NCBI GenBank assembly: GCA_963681505.1
Contig: OY811978.1
Location: 3,728,917-3,792,916 of the forward strand
DNA length: 64,000 nucleotides
Direction: 5' to 3'
Origin: Eunapius fragilis
Lineage: Eukaryota > Porifera > Demospongiae > Spongillida > Spongillidae
The position numbers and the translations under genes are program-made. Below are positions 35,373 to 47,161 of this stretch, piece by piece (position 1 is the first letter of the stretch; the number at the start of each line of letters is the position of its first letter). The notes under the pieces were generated by a model. It did not search any database. It saw only the letters and a list, made by a program, of their open reading frames with translations, and had not been told where the DNA came from.

Positions 35373-36779
35373 GTGAGTTATGCACGATGTGTGATTGGCA
35401 TGGCTTGGCGCGCGTTTTCGTGTAGAGCAGCTGCAATGGTGACATAACTATAAACAATGTGTTGCTAGGCAATAAATATGTTAAATCTTGGTACCAGACT
35501 TTATTCCGCACCCAACTATGTGTTTCTAGCATGTTATAATAAGCGCTAGTGTTGTACTGGTTTATAGCTGACATGCATGATGTGGTATAACGTTGCTAAG
35601 CAATTGCAAGTGGTGGTAAACTCTTAGACATGTATGTGGTTATGTGTATTGTATGTTTTGTGCTTATCCCTTAGTGAATAATCATATGTACTGCTTATTC
35701 CATTGTACCTATATGAGCCCAATGATAATTTACAATTAGAGTACAAGGGGGGCCTTACATACATGACATGTCAAAGAACAGTCATTGCCCACATATGCTG
35801 TGTTACCGTGCTATTAGACTTGATAAACACTGGCATCCAGTTCATTAATTCTGTTGTTGTGTTGATGCAAAGATGTCAGATGATAGCAATATCATGCGTG
35901 TGTTATGGTGTCGTGATCCCATCCATCCATATGCCTAAAATGGGCGACAATGAGTGAGCTTGGGCCTCATGAGATCCCCACCATGAGTGGATAATACGCA
36001 TATATTACATATGCGGGGGACCTATTCTCAATGGCAAATGGATGAAAATAACAGTATTTTCTAGGCTCTAGTCTGGTTAGAAATAGCACTCATTTAATAT
36101 TTCAATGTTGATCCACCCAGAGATAATGTATTGGTTTCTAATCCAAGGACCCCAACTTCTGGTAGATTAGACTGCTGCAGCAGGATCTTATTATCTGTTT
36201 ATTATTATTATTCATAAAGTGATTCCTCGAATGAAGGCATAGTGGAACTACAAAGGCAGTATGCAGTTGTCCGTCCCCTATGCTTTCTGTGCCAATCTGA
36301 TGACAAAACGCACAAGGCCAGCAGTCCCAACAATGTTGTCAAGGGGCAACAAACTCAGCGGTGTGCAATTGTATTCATGCACAAAACCTTATGTTTATAA
36401 CCTTTATAACCTATAGTTGTAAATTGCTTACACATGCACAGCTGTCATAAAAGAATGATCCTACTCATGTGGACCTCTTCTTAACCCAACATGACAACAT
36501 GACAGCATTTACCAAAAAAAAAGTTAACATCATGTTTACAAAGAATCTGCGCGTTACACAGCTGTCCTCAAAGAATGATCCTAACATGGACCTCTTCTTG
36601 GCATCTTAAACTGGCGAATAGAATTATTTGGTTAATGTATATATACTGATAGATGTGCGCTATTATTATTCACACTTAAAATCAACAAAAAATGGTTAGT
36701 TAAAGTAATTATTGATGTACATTTTCACGATTCTTTCAATATCGATCAGGCTGACGGTCTTCGAGAAGTAGTAGTATCC

Positions 36780-37060
36780 TCATCGAGGAGGAACGCCAGC
36801 TAACAGCTGGCCCCTCCCAACGAGGAACTCGGCAGGTTGGCCGGCACAGGCAGGAGGATGAGGAGGACCCGCAACTGCCCCAGGACAAGGACCTGCGGCC
36901 AAGGGGTCTGCCTCAGGACGAGGACACGCGGCCAAGGGCCCTGCCCCAGGACAAGGACCTGCGTCCCCAGCCCCAGGAGGAGGAGGACAGGAGACCGGCA
37001 CAGGCCCTTCCATAGAGGCCGAGGCCGTGGAACAAATGTTTTTAGTATACATAATGCTTT
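36780..37060 (+). other. GC-rich charged frame inside Helitron-like copy 2
   Basis: A 280-bp island far richer in GC than its flanks. One frame reads LPQDKDLRPRGLPQDEDTRP and similar 16-residue repeats up to TAG. A second frame is Arg/Gly-rich (FHRGRGRGTNVF). It could be an exon of the element or a captured gene fragment. Confidence 0.4.
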
Positions 37061-37408
37061 TTAAAATTAATATTATATGTATGGTTTAGTAGTTTTAAGG
37101 TTTTAAAGTACATGCATATTCTCTGCAACATTTTATCTTCAATAATAGTAAAAAAAAGGAAAAAAGAAAAATAAAAAAATAATTTTAAAAAAGAAAAAAT
37201 ATGGTAGAACTATTCATGTATTATTATTCTATAGTAATATGTATTCATGAATTGCTTATACACGCGCGCCTGCCCGATTATACCGCTTGGCCACTATAAT
37301 GCAACACATGGTCACTAAAATGGCCCGTCACTGTTCACAACAGTTATTAAATAATTAATTGTGAAGTTCCTTGTTTAAATAAAAAATGATATAAAAAAAT
37401 TGAGGAAA

Positions 37409-37695
37409 CAAGTAAAGAAAAACATTCTCTAACGAGAAAGTTGGTGGGATATAGGAATTGGAGGCAAAGGTGGTGTAAAAAGGAAGGGAGTAAGGTTTTG
37501 GGAAAAGAAAAATGAGACAAAAATCCTATATTTAGCACATGTAAATGTAACAGAACCAAAAGAAGTGCTAAATATAGGATTTTTGTCTCATTTTCCTTTT
37601 CCCAAAACCTTGTTCCCTTCCTTTTTACACCACCATTGCCTCCAATTCCTATATCCCACCAACTTTCTCGTTAGAGAATGTTTTTCTTTACTTGT
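37409..37695. repeat. Terminal palindrome of the Helitron-like family
   Basis: Two arms of about 135 bp beginning 'acaagtaaagaaaaacattc' pair almost perfectly around 'gcacatgtaaatgtaacaga'. The same palindrome, in the same relative orientation, ends copy 1 (12904-13190) and begins again in copy 3 (54208-54385), so it belongs to the element and is not an independent MITE. Confidence 0.8.
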
Positions 37696-37769
37696 ATAAA
37701 TTTCAATACATCTAACGAGGTAATGCGCTTATAACGAGTGCGCTCTTAATGAGTTCAAACTGTATGATG

Positions 37770-39285
37770 GATAATACGAATTTTCGCCCCCTCCCTAATA
37801 GCTATTCAAGGCGTTTCTACACCCTTACACACCCAGGAAAGTTCATATTGTATCAAATACTATAATACATATTTGAAACATTTATCTCAGTAAGTGTATA
37901 CATAATTGTATCAGATAAGTATCATAATAGCAATACATTTTATTTTTGCATATCTGCTTACCTAAATCAATATTTCAAATATGTTTTTTGCTATGTACAA
38001 TCACCAGTTATGATACAAATTTGAACTTTCCTGCCTATTTTAGTTTTACGCACATGGTCCACTAATTGCGATGGAGGAATTGGTAGCCGTAGCTCAGCGA
38101 TATAGCGTAAAAACTGTGTACACTAAACTATGCAGAAGTTGTATAATTTTGCGAACGCTATTAAAACAGAAGATCCTAAACCTTTATTGGCTTGCAACCC
38201 TATTTGTACCCTTGGCTTAATTTTTTTTTTTTAAAGAAAGTATTGTTTGCCTGTATATGTAATCTAGTTTCTTTGCAAGTGGCTTCATTGAAAAAGTTCT
38301 TGTCACTGTATGCAAGCAAGGACACTGACCCATCAAAATGAAACTGTGCATTTATTGCATAGGAGGAAGGGTTAAGTTCATTTTGTCAGCAACTCGACTC
38401 GAGTTGCTGATTTTTTTTTTGTTGTCATTTTATACTATAATGCGACACAACCTTTAATTAATTTCTTACAAATACAAATCTAGTATTTAATTAAAGTCTG
38501 CGGGAACCACATTTCTCACCTGTCCTTGCGAAGGTCCTCACCAGGGACATTCAAAGCATCACCTCTGGCTTTGTGGCTTGAGGACGCTGATGGTTAGCGT
38601 TCAAGATGTAGTTGTGACTGCCAACAAACATGCCACCAAAAGCACTTCCCTGTGAACATGCACGCAGTGCCTCCAGCCAGCTGTAGGATTACGTTATGCA
38701 TGGATACCTACAATAGGAACTGATGCTGTGACCTTGTCATTCAAAAGGGGAGGGTACCGACAGTGTCAGCCCGTTGTGCAGCATGACTTTGGTTTTTTTT
38801 TTTTGTCCAACACTTTGCTTTTTAGGTGGTCTTTACACGTGAGCTGAATCTATGCTCTGTCCTCGAGCCGATTCCACACTGTTTATACACCACTGGCATC
38901 CACACCACACTTCTCAAGGTGGGTCCTTGCAATGGTAATGAGTGTTGAATTTGTACATCAGTTATCAATATTTTGTTTGTTGAGCGTAGTGCTCTCTCTA
39001 AACACTGCATGACACTCGTTATGGGATCCTATGATTTCTTATCTGTAGGTGCCACTAACACTTCACCATTCCTGAACTTTGTGTGTTGCTGTTGAAAACA
39101 CCCTTCTATCTCTATACTGGCTCACGTTCGTTGTAAAATATAATGGCATGTTGTGAGCATGGAATTTTTTTTTGTGGCTCTGCCATCTGTATCTGTAGTG
39201 CACGACACTAGTACTCAAGTCTGTGACATGGACATAAACCACTAGGTGCATGTCTGGAGCATGCATGCATGGTTGCTCGTGTGCT
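37770..39285. other. Intergenic, no gene accepted
   Basis: AT-rich with short poly-T runs (38220, 38410, 38793). A 62-codon minus frame at 38822-39010 has no recognised motif. Confidence 0.45.
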
Positions 39286-39463
39286 TAGTTTTAAATACTA
39301 CAATGGTACTGGATATGAAAGACATGAAGACTTCAATGGGACACCTAATTCAAGCATGCATGGTCCGCGGCTAAAATTGACCATGCATGCTTGAGTAGGT
39401 GTTCCATTGAAATCTTCACATCTTTCATATCCAGTACCATTGTAGCATTGAAAACTAAGTGCC
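39286..39463. mobile_element. Foldback element with about 80-bp arms
   Basis: 'ttagttttaaatactacaat' and the following bases to 39368 pair with 39380-39463 in inverse. The loop is short and holds 'ccgcggc'. No ORF. Probably a MITE or a hairpin duplication. Confidence 0.7.
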
Positions 39464-40102
39464 ATACTCCATTTATATAATGGCATGGTTATCATTATGT
39501 GACAATGGTGGGCATTTTCCATAGTCACAGGGATTTACTCTTTGTAAGATAGAAGAACTATTGTACTTAGATTTACATGGCAGCATTTTGATCAGTGCGA
39601 TACTTAGCAGCATTGAGTTAAAAGGTTCCATTTCTAGTAAAAGGGCGGACTTAACTGATTAAAAAGTAACTGCTAAATGTATACACAAATATACAACATA
39701 GAAGAAGGGTTAGACAGAGGGTGTCTTACCCTAAACAATAACAGAGTAAGGTGACGTTCATAAACAGGATGGTAATGTGATGACCTGCTATGGCAGCAAT
39801 AAAGGAAGTAGAGTTCATTACCAGCTCACTACAAAGGCTTTTCTTGCTTGGTTGAGATCATGTCTGCTGGCCACCTGTAGAAAGTTGAACACTCTCAAGC
39901 CATTCTTCTAGGTGCCGAAAAATGGAGTAAATAAACGCCATGTTCAACTTCTCTCACTCGTTGACTATATTTTGGAGTGGTATTAAGTTGGAAAACCCTT
40001 GCATCAAAATATGCACCCTCCCCATTCCAAATAACCCTTGCACGTATAACAAGGTGTGCATTGCCATCACTAGCAGAAAGCCTTCACCAGTAGTGGTCGA
40101 CT

Positions 40103-40190
40103 TTCGGGCGACTGCATGCAACTCAAATGAATACCTGTAAAACATAAAGTTTTGCCAAACTTTCCAGTATTCATTTGAGTTGCAGGGATA
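40103..40190. repeat. Small inverted repeat
   Basis: 'gcaactcaaatgaatacctg' pairs with 'cagtattcatttgagttgc' about 45 bp later; related 'gtcgac' stretches flank both sides. Confidence 0.65.
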
Positions 40191-40819
40191 AATCGGCAGG
40201 AAGTCGACCCGTGTATGCCACCTGTCCATAAGCAGTAACATTATGCTACCTCTGACAACAAGGATGCAGTGAAACCACTAATTCCATCATGGCAAATCGT
40301 CATCAAAAAAACCCCAAGTTGTTATAGAAAATGAGTTACAGTTGATTTTATACTTGGATAAGCTATATCGCAAACAAAGTGCATCTCTGAACTCACCCTT
40401 ACACAGAGACAAACCCAAACTCAATTAGAGGAAGTACAGCGTGGGCACCCACTGTAGAAAGAATTTCACCATTGCCTTAATTAATCAGTCGTACTGGAGA
40501 TTGATATGTATTGTTGAGAATTTGTGCAATTGGCGACAGGTATTCTTATGTTGTGAAGAGCAGCTTGTGTGTTAATCAGTTAAATGCGTTGGTTGCATCA
40601 ACAAGTAAAATGCTTCTTCATGGAAAATACAATGTATGTCGTAGCAGAAGTGTCACACCCATGACCTTAATGGAGGTTGAACACCTTTAAAGTGATAGTA
40701 CATGAGTGTGGTGATGGTAGTGACTGTGTAGCAGTGATTGTGCTCCAATTAGCATTGCATGTTCTACAAACACATGACATACTCTCCTCCCCATTGCACA
40801 GACACGACAGGAAATTATG

Positions 40820-40854
<35 letters not shown>

Positions 40855-41230
40855 TGAGCATATGCATATTTAAAATCCCTTTTACACACACAAATATATT
40901 GCACAGTGTTAGGCAAAAATATGTTGCATGACTCACGTAAGATTGTAGTGCCCATCTGGAGTTTGTTAGAGAGGGATAGACAGAGAATGTAGTATGCCTG
41001 GATAATTTTGCAAGTGTTACATGTTCATGTCTGTTCATAGCGTAGGTTGTGTATTTAATTAACATGTCAATTTACCATGGATTGTAGCGCGCCTAATAGC
41101 CACCAACTGGGGGTATTGTCTGACTTGTGGGTCAACATACATTTTGCACTTTGTTTAAGAAGATGTATGTGCTTGCATGTGTGTGTGTGAGTGTGTGTGT
41201 GAGTGAGTGTTGTGTGTGTGCGTGTGCGCA
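40820..41230. repeat. Diverged copy of the interspersed repeat also at 43.1 and 62.0 kb
   Basis: Contains 'gttaggcaaaaatatgttgc', 'catctggagtttgttagaga' and 'agtatgcctgga', shared with 43165-43330 and 62045-62205. GT microsatellites lie at 40821-40852 and 41178-41225. Confidence 0.65.
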
Positions 41231-41399
41231 CGTGCACGTGTTTTGTTGAAGTATCTATGTGTGGTATTGCACAGAGGAGTGTTCTCTCTTCTATTGTACT
41301 CACCCTACCACATCAAGATTCTCTTAAAATGAAACTTCACACATTTAAAACAAGGGTACATTGACCTGTGACCTGGACTGACCAACCTTCCCCACTTCC

Positions 41400-41772
41400 A
41401 AGGGCTAACATATCCCCCACACGGCTAACATATCCCCAAGGCTAGCATATCCCCCCCAAGGCTAAAATATCCCCAAGGCTAGCATATCCCCCCCAAGGCT
41501 AACATATCCCCCCCCCCCCTCTCCCAAGGCTAACATATCCCCAAGGTTAACATACCCCCCTCCCCTCCTAAGGCTAACATATCCCCCCCCCCCCCCCCCC
41601 CTTCCAAAGGCTAACATATCACCCCGCCCCTAACATATTCCCCCCCCCCCCCCCCCGGCCAAGGCTAACATATCCCACCCCCTCCCAAGGCTAACATACT
41701 CCCCCCTCCAAAGGCATATCTCCCCAAGGCTAACATATCTCTCTCCCCCCCCCCCCCCCCCCCCCCCCCCCG
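41400..41772. repeat. C-rich minisatellite (AAGGCTAACATATCCCCCC)
   Basis: Irregular units of 'aaggctaacatatcc' with poly-C of variable length, up to about 27 C at 41745-41771. The motif returns at 42285-42365 and, inverted, near 45500-45545. Confidence 0.9.
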
Positions 41773-41955
41773 GAAGGATTGCTGTGGAGTGTGCTTTGAC
41801 CATCAATGTGTATGCATGCTTATGCTCCTCAGCAGTGAATTGTGGCACAAAATGCTTGGCAATAAATCCACTGAGCGTTCCACTTGTGGCATGCCCTTGT
41901 GATGCAGCGTCCTTGGAGTCAATTGAAGCTGTCTGCTTAGACTCTTCACTGTAAC
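41773..41955 (-). CDS. Possible exon of an unrecognised gene
   Basis: On the minus strand, a good acceptor ('aatttgtgttacag') precedes a frame reading EESKQTASIDSKDAASQGHA and then GFIAKHFVPQFTAEEHKHAY. It runs into the poly-C tract without an evident donor. The composition looks coding but no family is recognised. An alternative frame is also open for about 45 codons, so frame and function are uncertain. Confidence 0.3.
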
Positions 41956-42439
41956 ACAAATTACGAATGGATGAGCCATAGATAGGCCATACACTTAGAC
42001 AAATATAAAATTGAAGACAACATACATGTTATGAACATCAATTAGATGCATTTTTCATCCTTGTAGTCGACCCATCACTACGGGGAATCCATACAGTTTC
42101 ACCTCCCTTTTGACACACAGCACACAAAGCCCATTTGTCTCAGTTAGAGCGGGGTGAGAGTTTAAAGTGCTTCCACAACCACACGTTCAAACACTTAGGA
42201 CCAGAAGGATGGAATGTACCATTAACGGCAGAAGCGTAAGGTTTCATTTCACTATTGGGACACTTTTTCATTTTCGTATCCCTCCCAAGGCTAGCATATT
42301 CCTCTCAAGGCTAACATATTCCTCCCAAGGCTAACATATCCCTCCCAAGGCTAACATATCCCTCCACACCACATGGCCAAGCCTACCTGCAACATCACAA
42401 TTATTACATGTGTTTCTCCACCCACCCACCCCCGTTCCC

Positions 42440-42580
42440 ACCTCCAATTGCAATTGGAGGAGCGATCACTACATTTAAATGACATAAACGTGCACATGTT
42501 TCTATAAGGACACTGTCTGATAGATTATCCATCTTGAATACACACTCCAGCAGTGGCATGGGCCACTTACCTCTAAGCTC
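42440..42580 (-). CDS. Possible exon upstream of the 41.8 kb exon
   Basis: A minus-strand frame reads PLLECVFKMDNLSDSVLIET followed by CARLCHLNVVIAPPIAIG. It has an acceptor-like 'gcttag' before it and a donor GGAG|GTGGGA after it. It could join the 41.8 kb exon, but phase 1 at this donor fits a different frame there than the one that looks most protein-like. No family recognised. Confidence 0.3.
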
Positions 42581-42762
42581 AAGCCACAAAAATGTGAATT
42601 AGGCAGCTGGTCCCTGCTGTGTGTGGTTTACAGTGTATGAGTACAGGTGCGCAAAGTGATGTCAAACAACACACCTGTGCAATACAACCACGCATCCAAC
42701 ACTTGCACTGTGTACAGGCACTGGAACAAAACGCTTGCACACACTCGCTCTCACTTACACAA

Positions 42763-43120
42763 ACAAACATACATACATACATACATACATACATACATAC
42801 ATACATACATACATACATACATACATACATACATACATACATACATACATACATACATACATACATACATACATACATACATACATACATACATACATAC
42901 ATACATACATACATACATACATACATACATACATACATACATACATACATACATACATACAAACATACATACATACATACATACGTACGTACATACACAC
43001 ATACATACATACATACATACATACATACATACATACATACATACATACATACATACATACATACATACATACATACATACACACATACATTACATGCATA
43101 CATACATACATACACACACA
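42763..43120. repeat. (CATA)n tetranucleotide microsatellite, about 350 bp
   Basis: About 85 units with a few interruptions (cgta, caca). All six frames are open, giving artefactual Tyr/Ile/His/Thr or Met/Tyr/Val/Cys ORFs. Confidence 0.97.
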
Positions 43121-43125
43121 CACAT

Positions 43126-43330
43126 ACATCTTCTTAAACACAATACATATGTATGCTGATCCACAAGTGTTAGGCACAAATTTGTTGCATGACTTAGATA
43201 AGATTATAATATCTCAGTGGAACGTATCCAGATCAGATCCAGGTTAATAAGGGAGTGTGGGCCGTGGTAGTGTCTATCTGGAGCTTGTTTGTAAGAGAGA
43301 GATAGCAAGGAAAGAAGTATGCCTGGTCAT
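43126..43330. repeat. Interspersed repeat, copy matched at 62.0 kb
   Basis: 'catcttcttaaacacaatac' through 'aagtatgcctggtcat' matches 62007-62210 at high identity, and both copies directly follow a CATA/CACA tract. No ORF. Confidence 0.8.
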
Positions 43331-43761
43331 ATAAATTTGTAGCACACCTAATATAGTGTCTGTGTACAATACATTTGTGTGTGCTAAAGGGAATTTTTGT
43401 TTACATGGTAACTCCTTGTACCACTGTGCTAACATGAATATGCTCACAAACATCACACAGACACATACACAAACACATACATACACATTACTATCTTGTC
43501 TGTGCCTGTGCAATGGGAAGGAGGGAGGAGTTAGCCTGACTGATATCAGAGGAACAGACGGAGACACATCATGGATGTCCTGTGTTTATGGTACCAGTAG
43601 AAGCATGTGTACTCGGCCAGGATAAGTACTCATAGGTGTACACTACATTCATGTACATTTCCTGTGGGTCCAGCATGGAGATAACACTGGCAGTTTTACC
43701 TAAGTTACCAGTAGGGATTGGTACCTTGTGCAGCCACATGCAGTGCTGCTGATGATGAGAT

Positions 43762-43776
43762 GTGTGTGTGTGTGTG

Positions 43777-43830
<54 letters not shown>

Positions 43831-44008
43831 AGATTGTAATATTCATAAACTTTCTTCAGTGTTTACTACTTTACGTATATAGGGGTACAGGTACAGGTAG
43901 TGTCCATGTCAAGGTCCCTATGCTGCCATGTATCTAATAGGTATTTGGTTAGCCATGCACGCTTGAAGACTATAATGTTACACTCACTGTAACTAATCAG
44001 TGTTAGCA

Positions 44009-44088
<80 letters not shown>
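43762..44088. repeat. Tandem duplication of about 258 bp with internal (GT)n
   Basis: The block 'ggagattgtaatattcataa' through 'cagtgttagcaattg' (43829-44010) repeats at 44088-44270, each preceded by a long GT tract. Further GT/CA tracts and 'ctgtaactaatcagtgttag' copies follow to 44620. Confidence 0.9.
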
Positions 44089-44089
<1 letters not shown>

Positions 44090-44268
44090 AGATTGTAATA
44101 TTCATAAACTTTCTTCAGTGTTTACTACTTTACATATATGGGGGTACAGGTACAGGTAGTGTCCATGTCAAGGTCCCTTGCTGCCAAGTATCTAATAGGT
44201 ATTTGGTTAGCCATGCACGCTTGAAGACTATAATGTTACACTCACTGTAACTAATCAGTGTTAGCAAT

Positions 44269-44335
<67 letters not shown>

Positions 44336-44361
44336 TTGTGTGTGTGTGTAGAGACTGTAAT

Positions 44362-44399
<38 letters not shown>

Positions 44400-44562
44400 G
44401 TAACTAATCAGTGTTAGCAATATTACAGTCTCTACACACACACGCACACACACACACACGCACACACGCACTGTAACTAATCAGCACACACACACGCGCA
44501 CACACACGCACTGTAACTAATCAGTGTTAGCAATATTACAGTCTCTACACACACGCACACAC

Positions 44563-44621
<59 letters not shown>

Positions 44622-45057
44622 GAGTACTTATCTTGGCCGAATACACAATGCTGTGTCTCTGTTCCACTGATATCAGTCACAAGCTTCAGAGGAATGTGTT
44701 TGTTGTCAACAACAACTTATTTGTTTTCTGCAAAGCCTTGCACACAGAGTAGAGTAGTAGCAGTTTGCTGACATATGGCAACTGCTAACATTAAACAATC
44801 CGAAGGATTGTGAGTGCTAGAAGATAGAATTAGGGCTTAGGGCAGGGTAGGGGGGCCGAAGGCCCGCTACGCCCCTCAACTTTTCACCCCCTCTCCGAAT
44901 CCGCCCTCAAATTGCACCCGTCCCTCCCTCCCGACGCTCTTCATTGAAACTCACTAACTCACCCTCTCCTTAATAAACACCATCTTTTTGAACGAGGGCG
45001 CCTTCGGCGCCATACTCTATCTTCTACTACCATAGCAGTAGTTTTGATCCCTATGCG

Positions 45058-45180
45058 GTCTCATCCCTTGCAGGATTAATGGCTGCCACATAGAGCTGGT
45101 TGTCAAGGGCCCTGCACACAAATGCATGCATGTGGGATTAATTCATATGTGTGTTATGTTGGGTGCATACATTGTCACCA
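45058..45180 (-). pseudogene. Duplicated fragment of a NIT2 exon and its upstream intron
   Basis: The segment matches 18213-18345, covering about 60 bp of the NIT2 exon starting [11 protein letters not shown] plus about 65 bp of adjoining intron. The splice acceptor context is altered ('ccctgcacacaaatgc' instead of 'ccctgcgttttgtg'), and one codon changes Ser to Asn. No other NIT2 exons lie nearby, so it is a non-functional fragment. Confidence 0.8.
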
Positions 45181-45871
45181 TGGGGGGGGGGGGGGCAGAA
45201 GTATATGGTAGAAGTATATAAAGGCACCCCCCAGGCTTAATTTTTTTTTCATAGATCAATTACAAATTAAATGTCTTGTTTTTTGACCTAAATAAGACAA
45301 TTTTTAAATTAATACTAATACATCACTAACTTAGGCTGGTATTTTGGCACCCTCACTGCATTTTGGCGGCCCTGTTTTTAGGACCGCTGGGTGGGGGAGA
45401 GCAATTGCCTACCCGGCCCCACCACCACTGAAAGAATACATGAAGGTGGGGTTGAGGGTGAGCTTGGCCATGTGGTGGAGGTGGATAGCCTCGGGAGGGA
45501 TATGCTAACCTTGGTTGGGGGGGGGGGGGGGATATGTTAGCTTTGGGAGACAATCTTGCCACACAGACAAAAGTGTGCATGTGTGTGTGTGTGCATGTGT
45601 GTGGTGTGAGCATGTGGTTTTATTAATGTGTGCACACCATAACGCCACTGATTCTCCTCCCTGCCCCGATCCTTTACTCAGTGCCTCCAATTGCAATTGT
45701 GAAGGCCTCCCCTTACTATGGCCTTGTACAGTACCAGCTTGGAATAGTAGCACATACATCAGCGGTACGTGTACAGAAGCGTATCATCCTCAAGTTCATT
45801 TTGCAAGACTGGCAACAAAAACGTATAATACATCAGCATTTACATATTTTTGGGTAATAAACATAATTATA

Positions 45872-46052
45872 CAGTCTGACCTCGTTAAGAGCGCACTCGT
45901 TAGTAGCGCATTCCCTCGTTAGATGTATTGAAAATTTATTTCATGGTTGATGCGGGTACAACACATTATCTATGTCTACAATGTGCAATCTATGCCCTAA
46001 GTATGGTAGTAGCGCAGGGAACAAACCTAGCGCTACTAACGGGAGAAGACTG
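45872..46052. mobile_element. Pogo/Tigger-like MITE, uninterrupted copy
   Basis: Flanked by TA. The left end is CAGTCTGACCTCGTTAAGAG. The right end inverts to CAGTCTTCTCCCGTTAGTAG. The CAGT...CCTCGTTA style of end is typical of pogo/Tigger elements. The interior matches the two halves around 34133-34219 and 37697-37762. Confidence 0.75.
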
Positions 46053-46919
46053 TAGATTAACGAAATCCCCTCCTCCGTACGTTGAAATAGACAGACCTAA
46101 ATCAATTTTTACAAAGCACTGACTGCGTTATCAAATTATGGGCACGAAATATATGCAATGAATCCTGTTGAGCCTACTGTTCCCAGGGACGGATATATGA
46201 ATTTAGGACGCGGAGTGTCCACATGAAAATGAATAGATCGCTCTCCGATTCCCAAGCAGGGGGAGGGGGCGTGGTGCCTCCCGTGCGGAAGCTTTGGTAA
46301 AGCGTTGGAAAATTGGGCTACTTTCTTGAAGTGGTTCACGATCGATCATGCATCAGCGCTAAAATACAAACTATATATGAATTGTATTTTTTATATGTAT
46401 TTTTTATATGCTGCGGCTCGACGGGGGTTGCTCAACCACCATGAGCACTCTTCGCCGCTGCTAGCCAGGGGGGTATGGGGAGCGCCATATAGCTTCATCG
46501 AGGCCTGGGCGGAAGCCAACTCCGTGTACAATAATATGTGGTTGAAGAAATTGGTTAGTGTAATTTAATTACTTTATTCACGACTCCCCCATCCTGGTTC
46601 CGAGAATTCCAAACCAGTACTGTACGTTTAAACGACATGTTTCTCATGGTATACTCTTATTTAAAAGTTAGTTCATGTGTGCGCAAGCCTAAGCTGTTGT
46701 GCTTGTGTGTACTTGCATGCAGTTACCACTTTTACACCTTCAAGCCTTCCAGTAATGTGGTCGTAGCATCATTTTGTGCGCGTGCACTCGTGTGAGAGCT
46801 TGTGCATGTATTCGTTTTGTAACATCCGTTGAACAATGTACAAGTTAGTAACGAAGTGAAAGGTGACCACAGCTAAGAGCACGTGACTCTGAATAAGTTA
46901 CGTATTAGCTAAAAATGAA

Positions 46920-47117
46920 TTTTTACAAATACTGACCGCATTATCAATTTATGAACCCAAAAATATGAAATGCAATGAACTACTCTTCCTAGAAGTTACT
47001 TTCTATTATAATTAATTCCAAGCCGGTACTGTACGTTTAAACTGCGTAAACATAACCACAAAAATGTATATAGCTGGTCCCTGCTCTTCTGTGGGGTACA
47101 TTATATTTGCAGCTAGT

Positions 47118-47161
<44 letters not shown>

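Larger units (their letters stand above)
34220..37696 (+). mobile_element. Helitron-like element, copy 2 (3.5 kb, longest copy)
   Basis: Starts TCAGGAACTGCGGTAGTAGT after an A and ends with the palindrome closing CTTTACTTGTA before a T. It shows no target duplication. The boundaries agree with the uninterrupted relative of its target at 45872-46052, apart from one A. It contains the start of a coding region (34722), a splice donor at 35373, a GC-rich segment at 36780-37060 and the 3' palindrome at 37409-37695. No Rep or helicase domain is visible in 35400-36700, so it is defective. Rolling-circle (Helitron or Helentron) transposition is inferred from the A|T insertion, the TC start and the lack of duplication. 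The CTTGTA end is not the classical CTRR. Confidence 0.7.
34133..37762. mobile_element. Pogo-type MITE interrupted by Helitron-like copy 2
   Basis: 34133-34219 and 37697-37762 together match, in reverse complement, the compact MITE at 45872-46052. The right piece ends with 'ctcattaagagcgcactcgt' in inverse and closes 'aaactg|TA', a pogo/Tigger-like terminus at a TA. The left piece matches through 'agggcatagattgcacattg' and then stops at 34133, so the far end is lost. The 3.5 kb between the pieces is a later insertion. Confidence 0.75.

Noticed and set aside
35703..35957. 84-codon ORF in Helitron-like copy 2 as a Rep or helicase part
   Set aside because: No HUH or Walker motif; likely chance.
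42619..43247. Several ORFs of 110-180 codons on both strands
   Set aside because: They are translations of the CATA microsatellite, with Tyr/Ile/His/Thr or Met/Tyr/Val/Cys periodicity and no other content.
45505..45922. ORFs at 45.5-45.9 kb as a gene
   Set aside because: Cross a GT tract and a MITE end; the frames disagree and no motif is recognised.
46305..46568. 87-codon ORF ending in a Trp-rich segment
   Set aside because: Partly protein-like, but no splice support, no family and embedded in a repeat-interrupted block.
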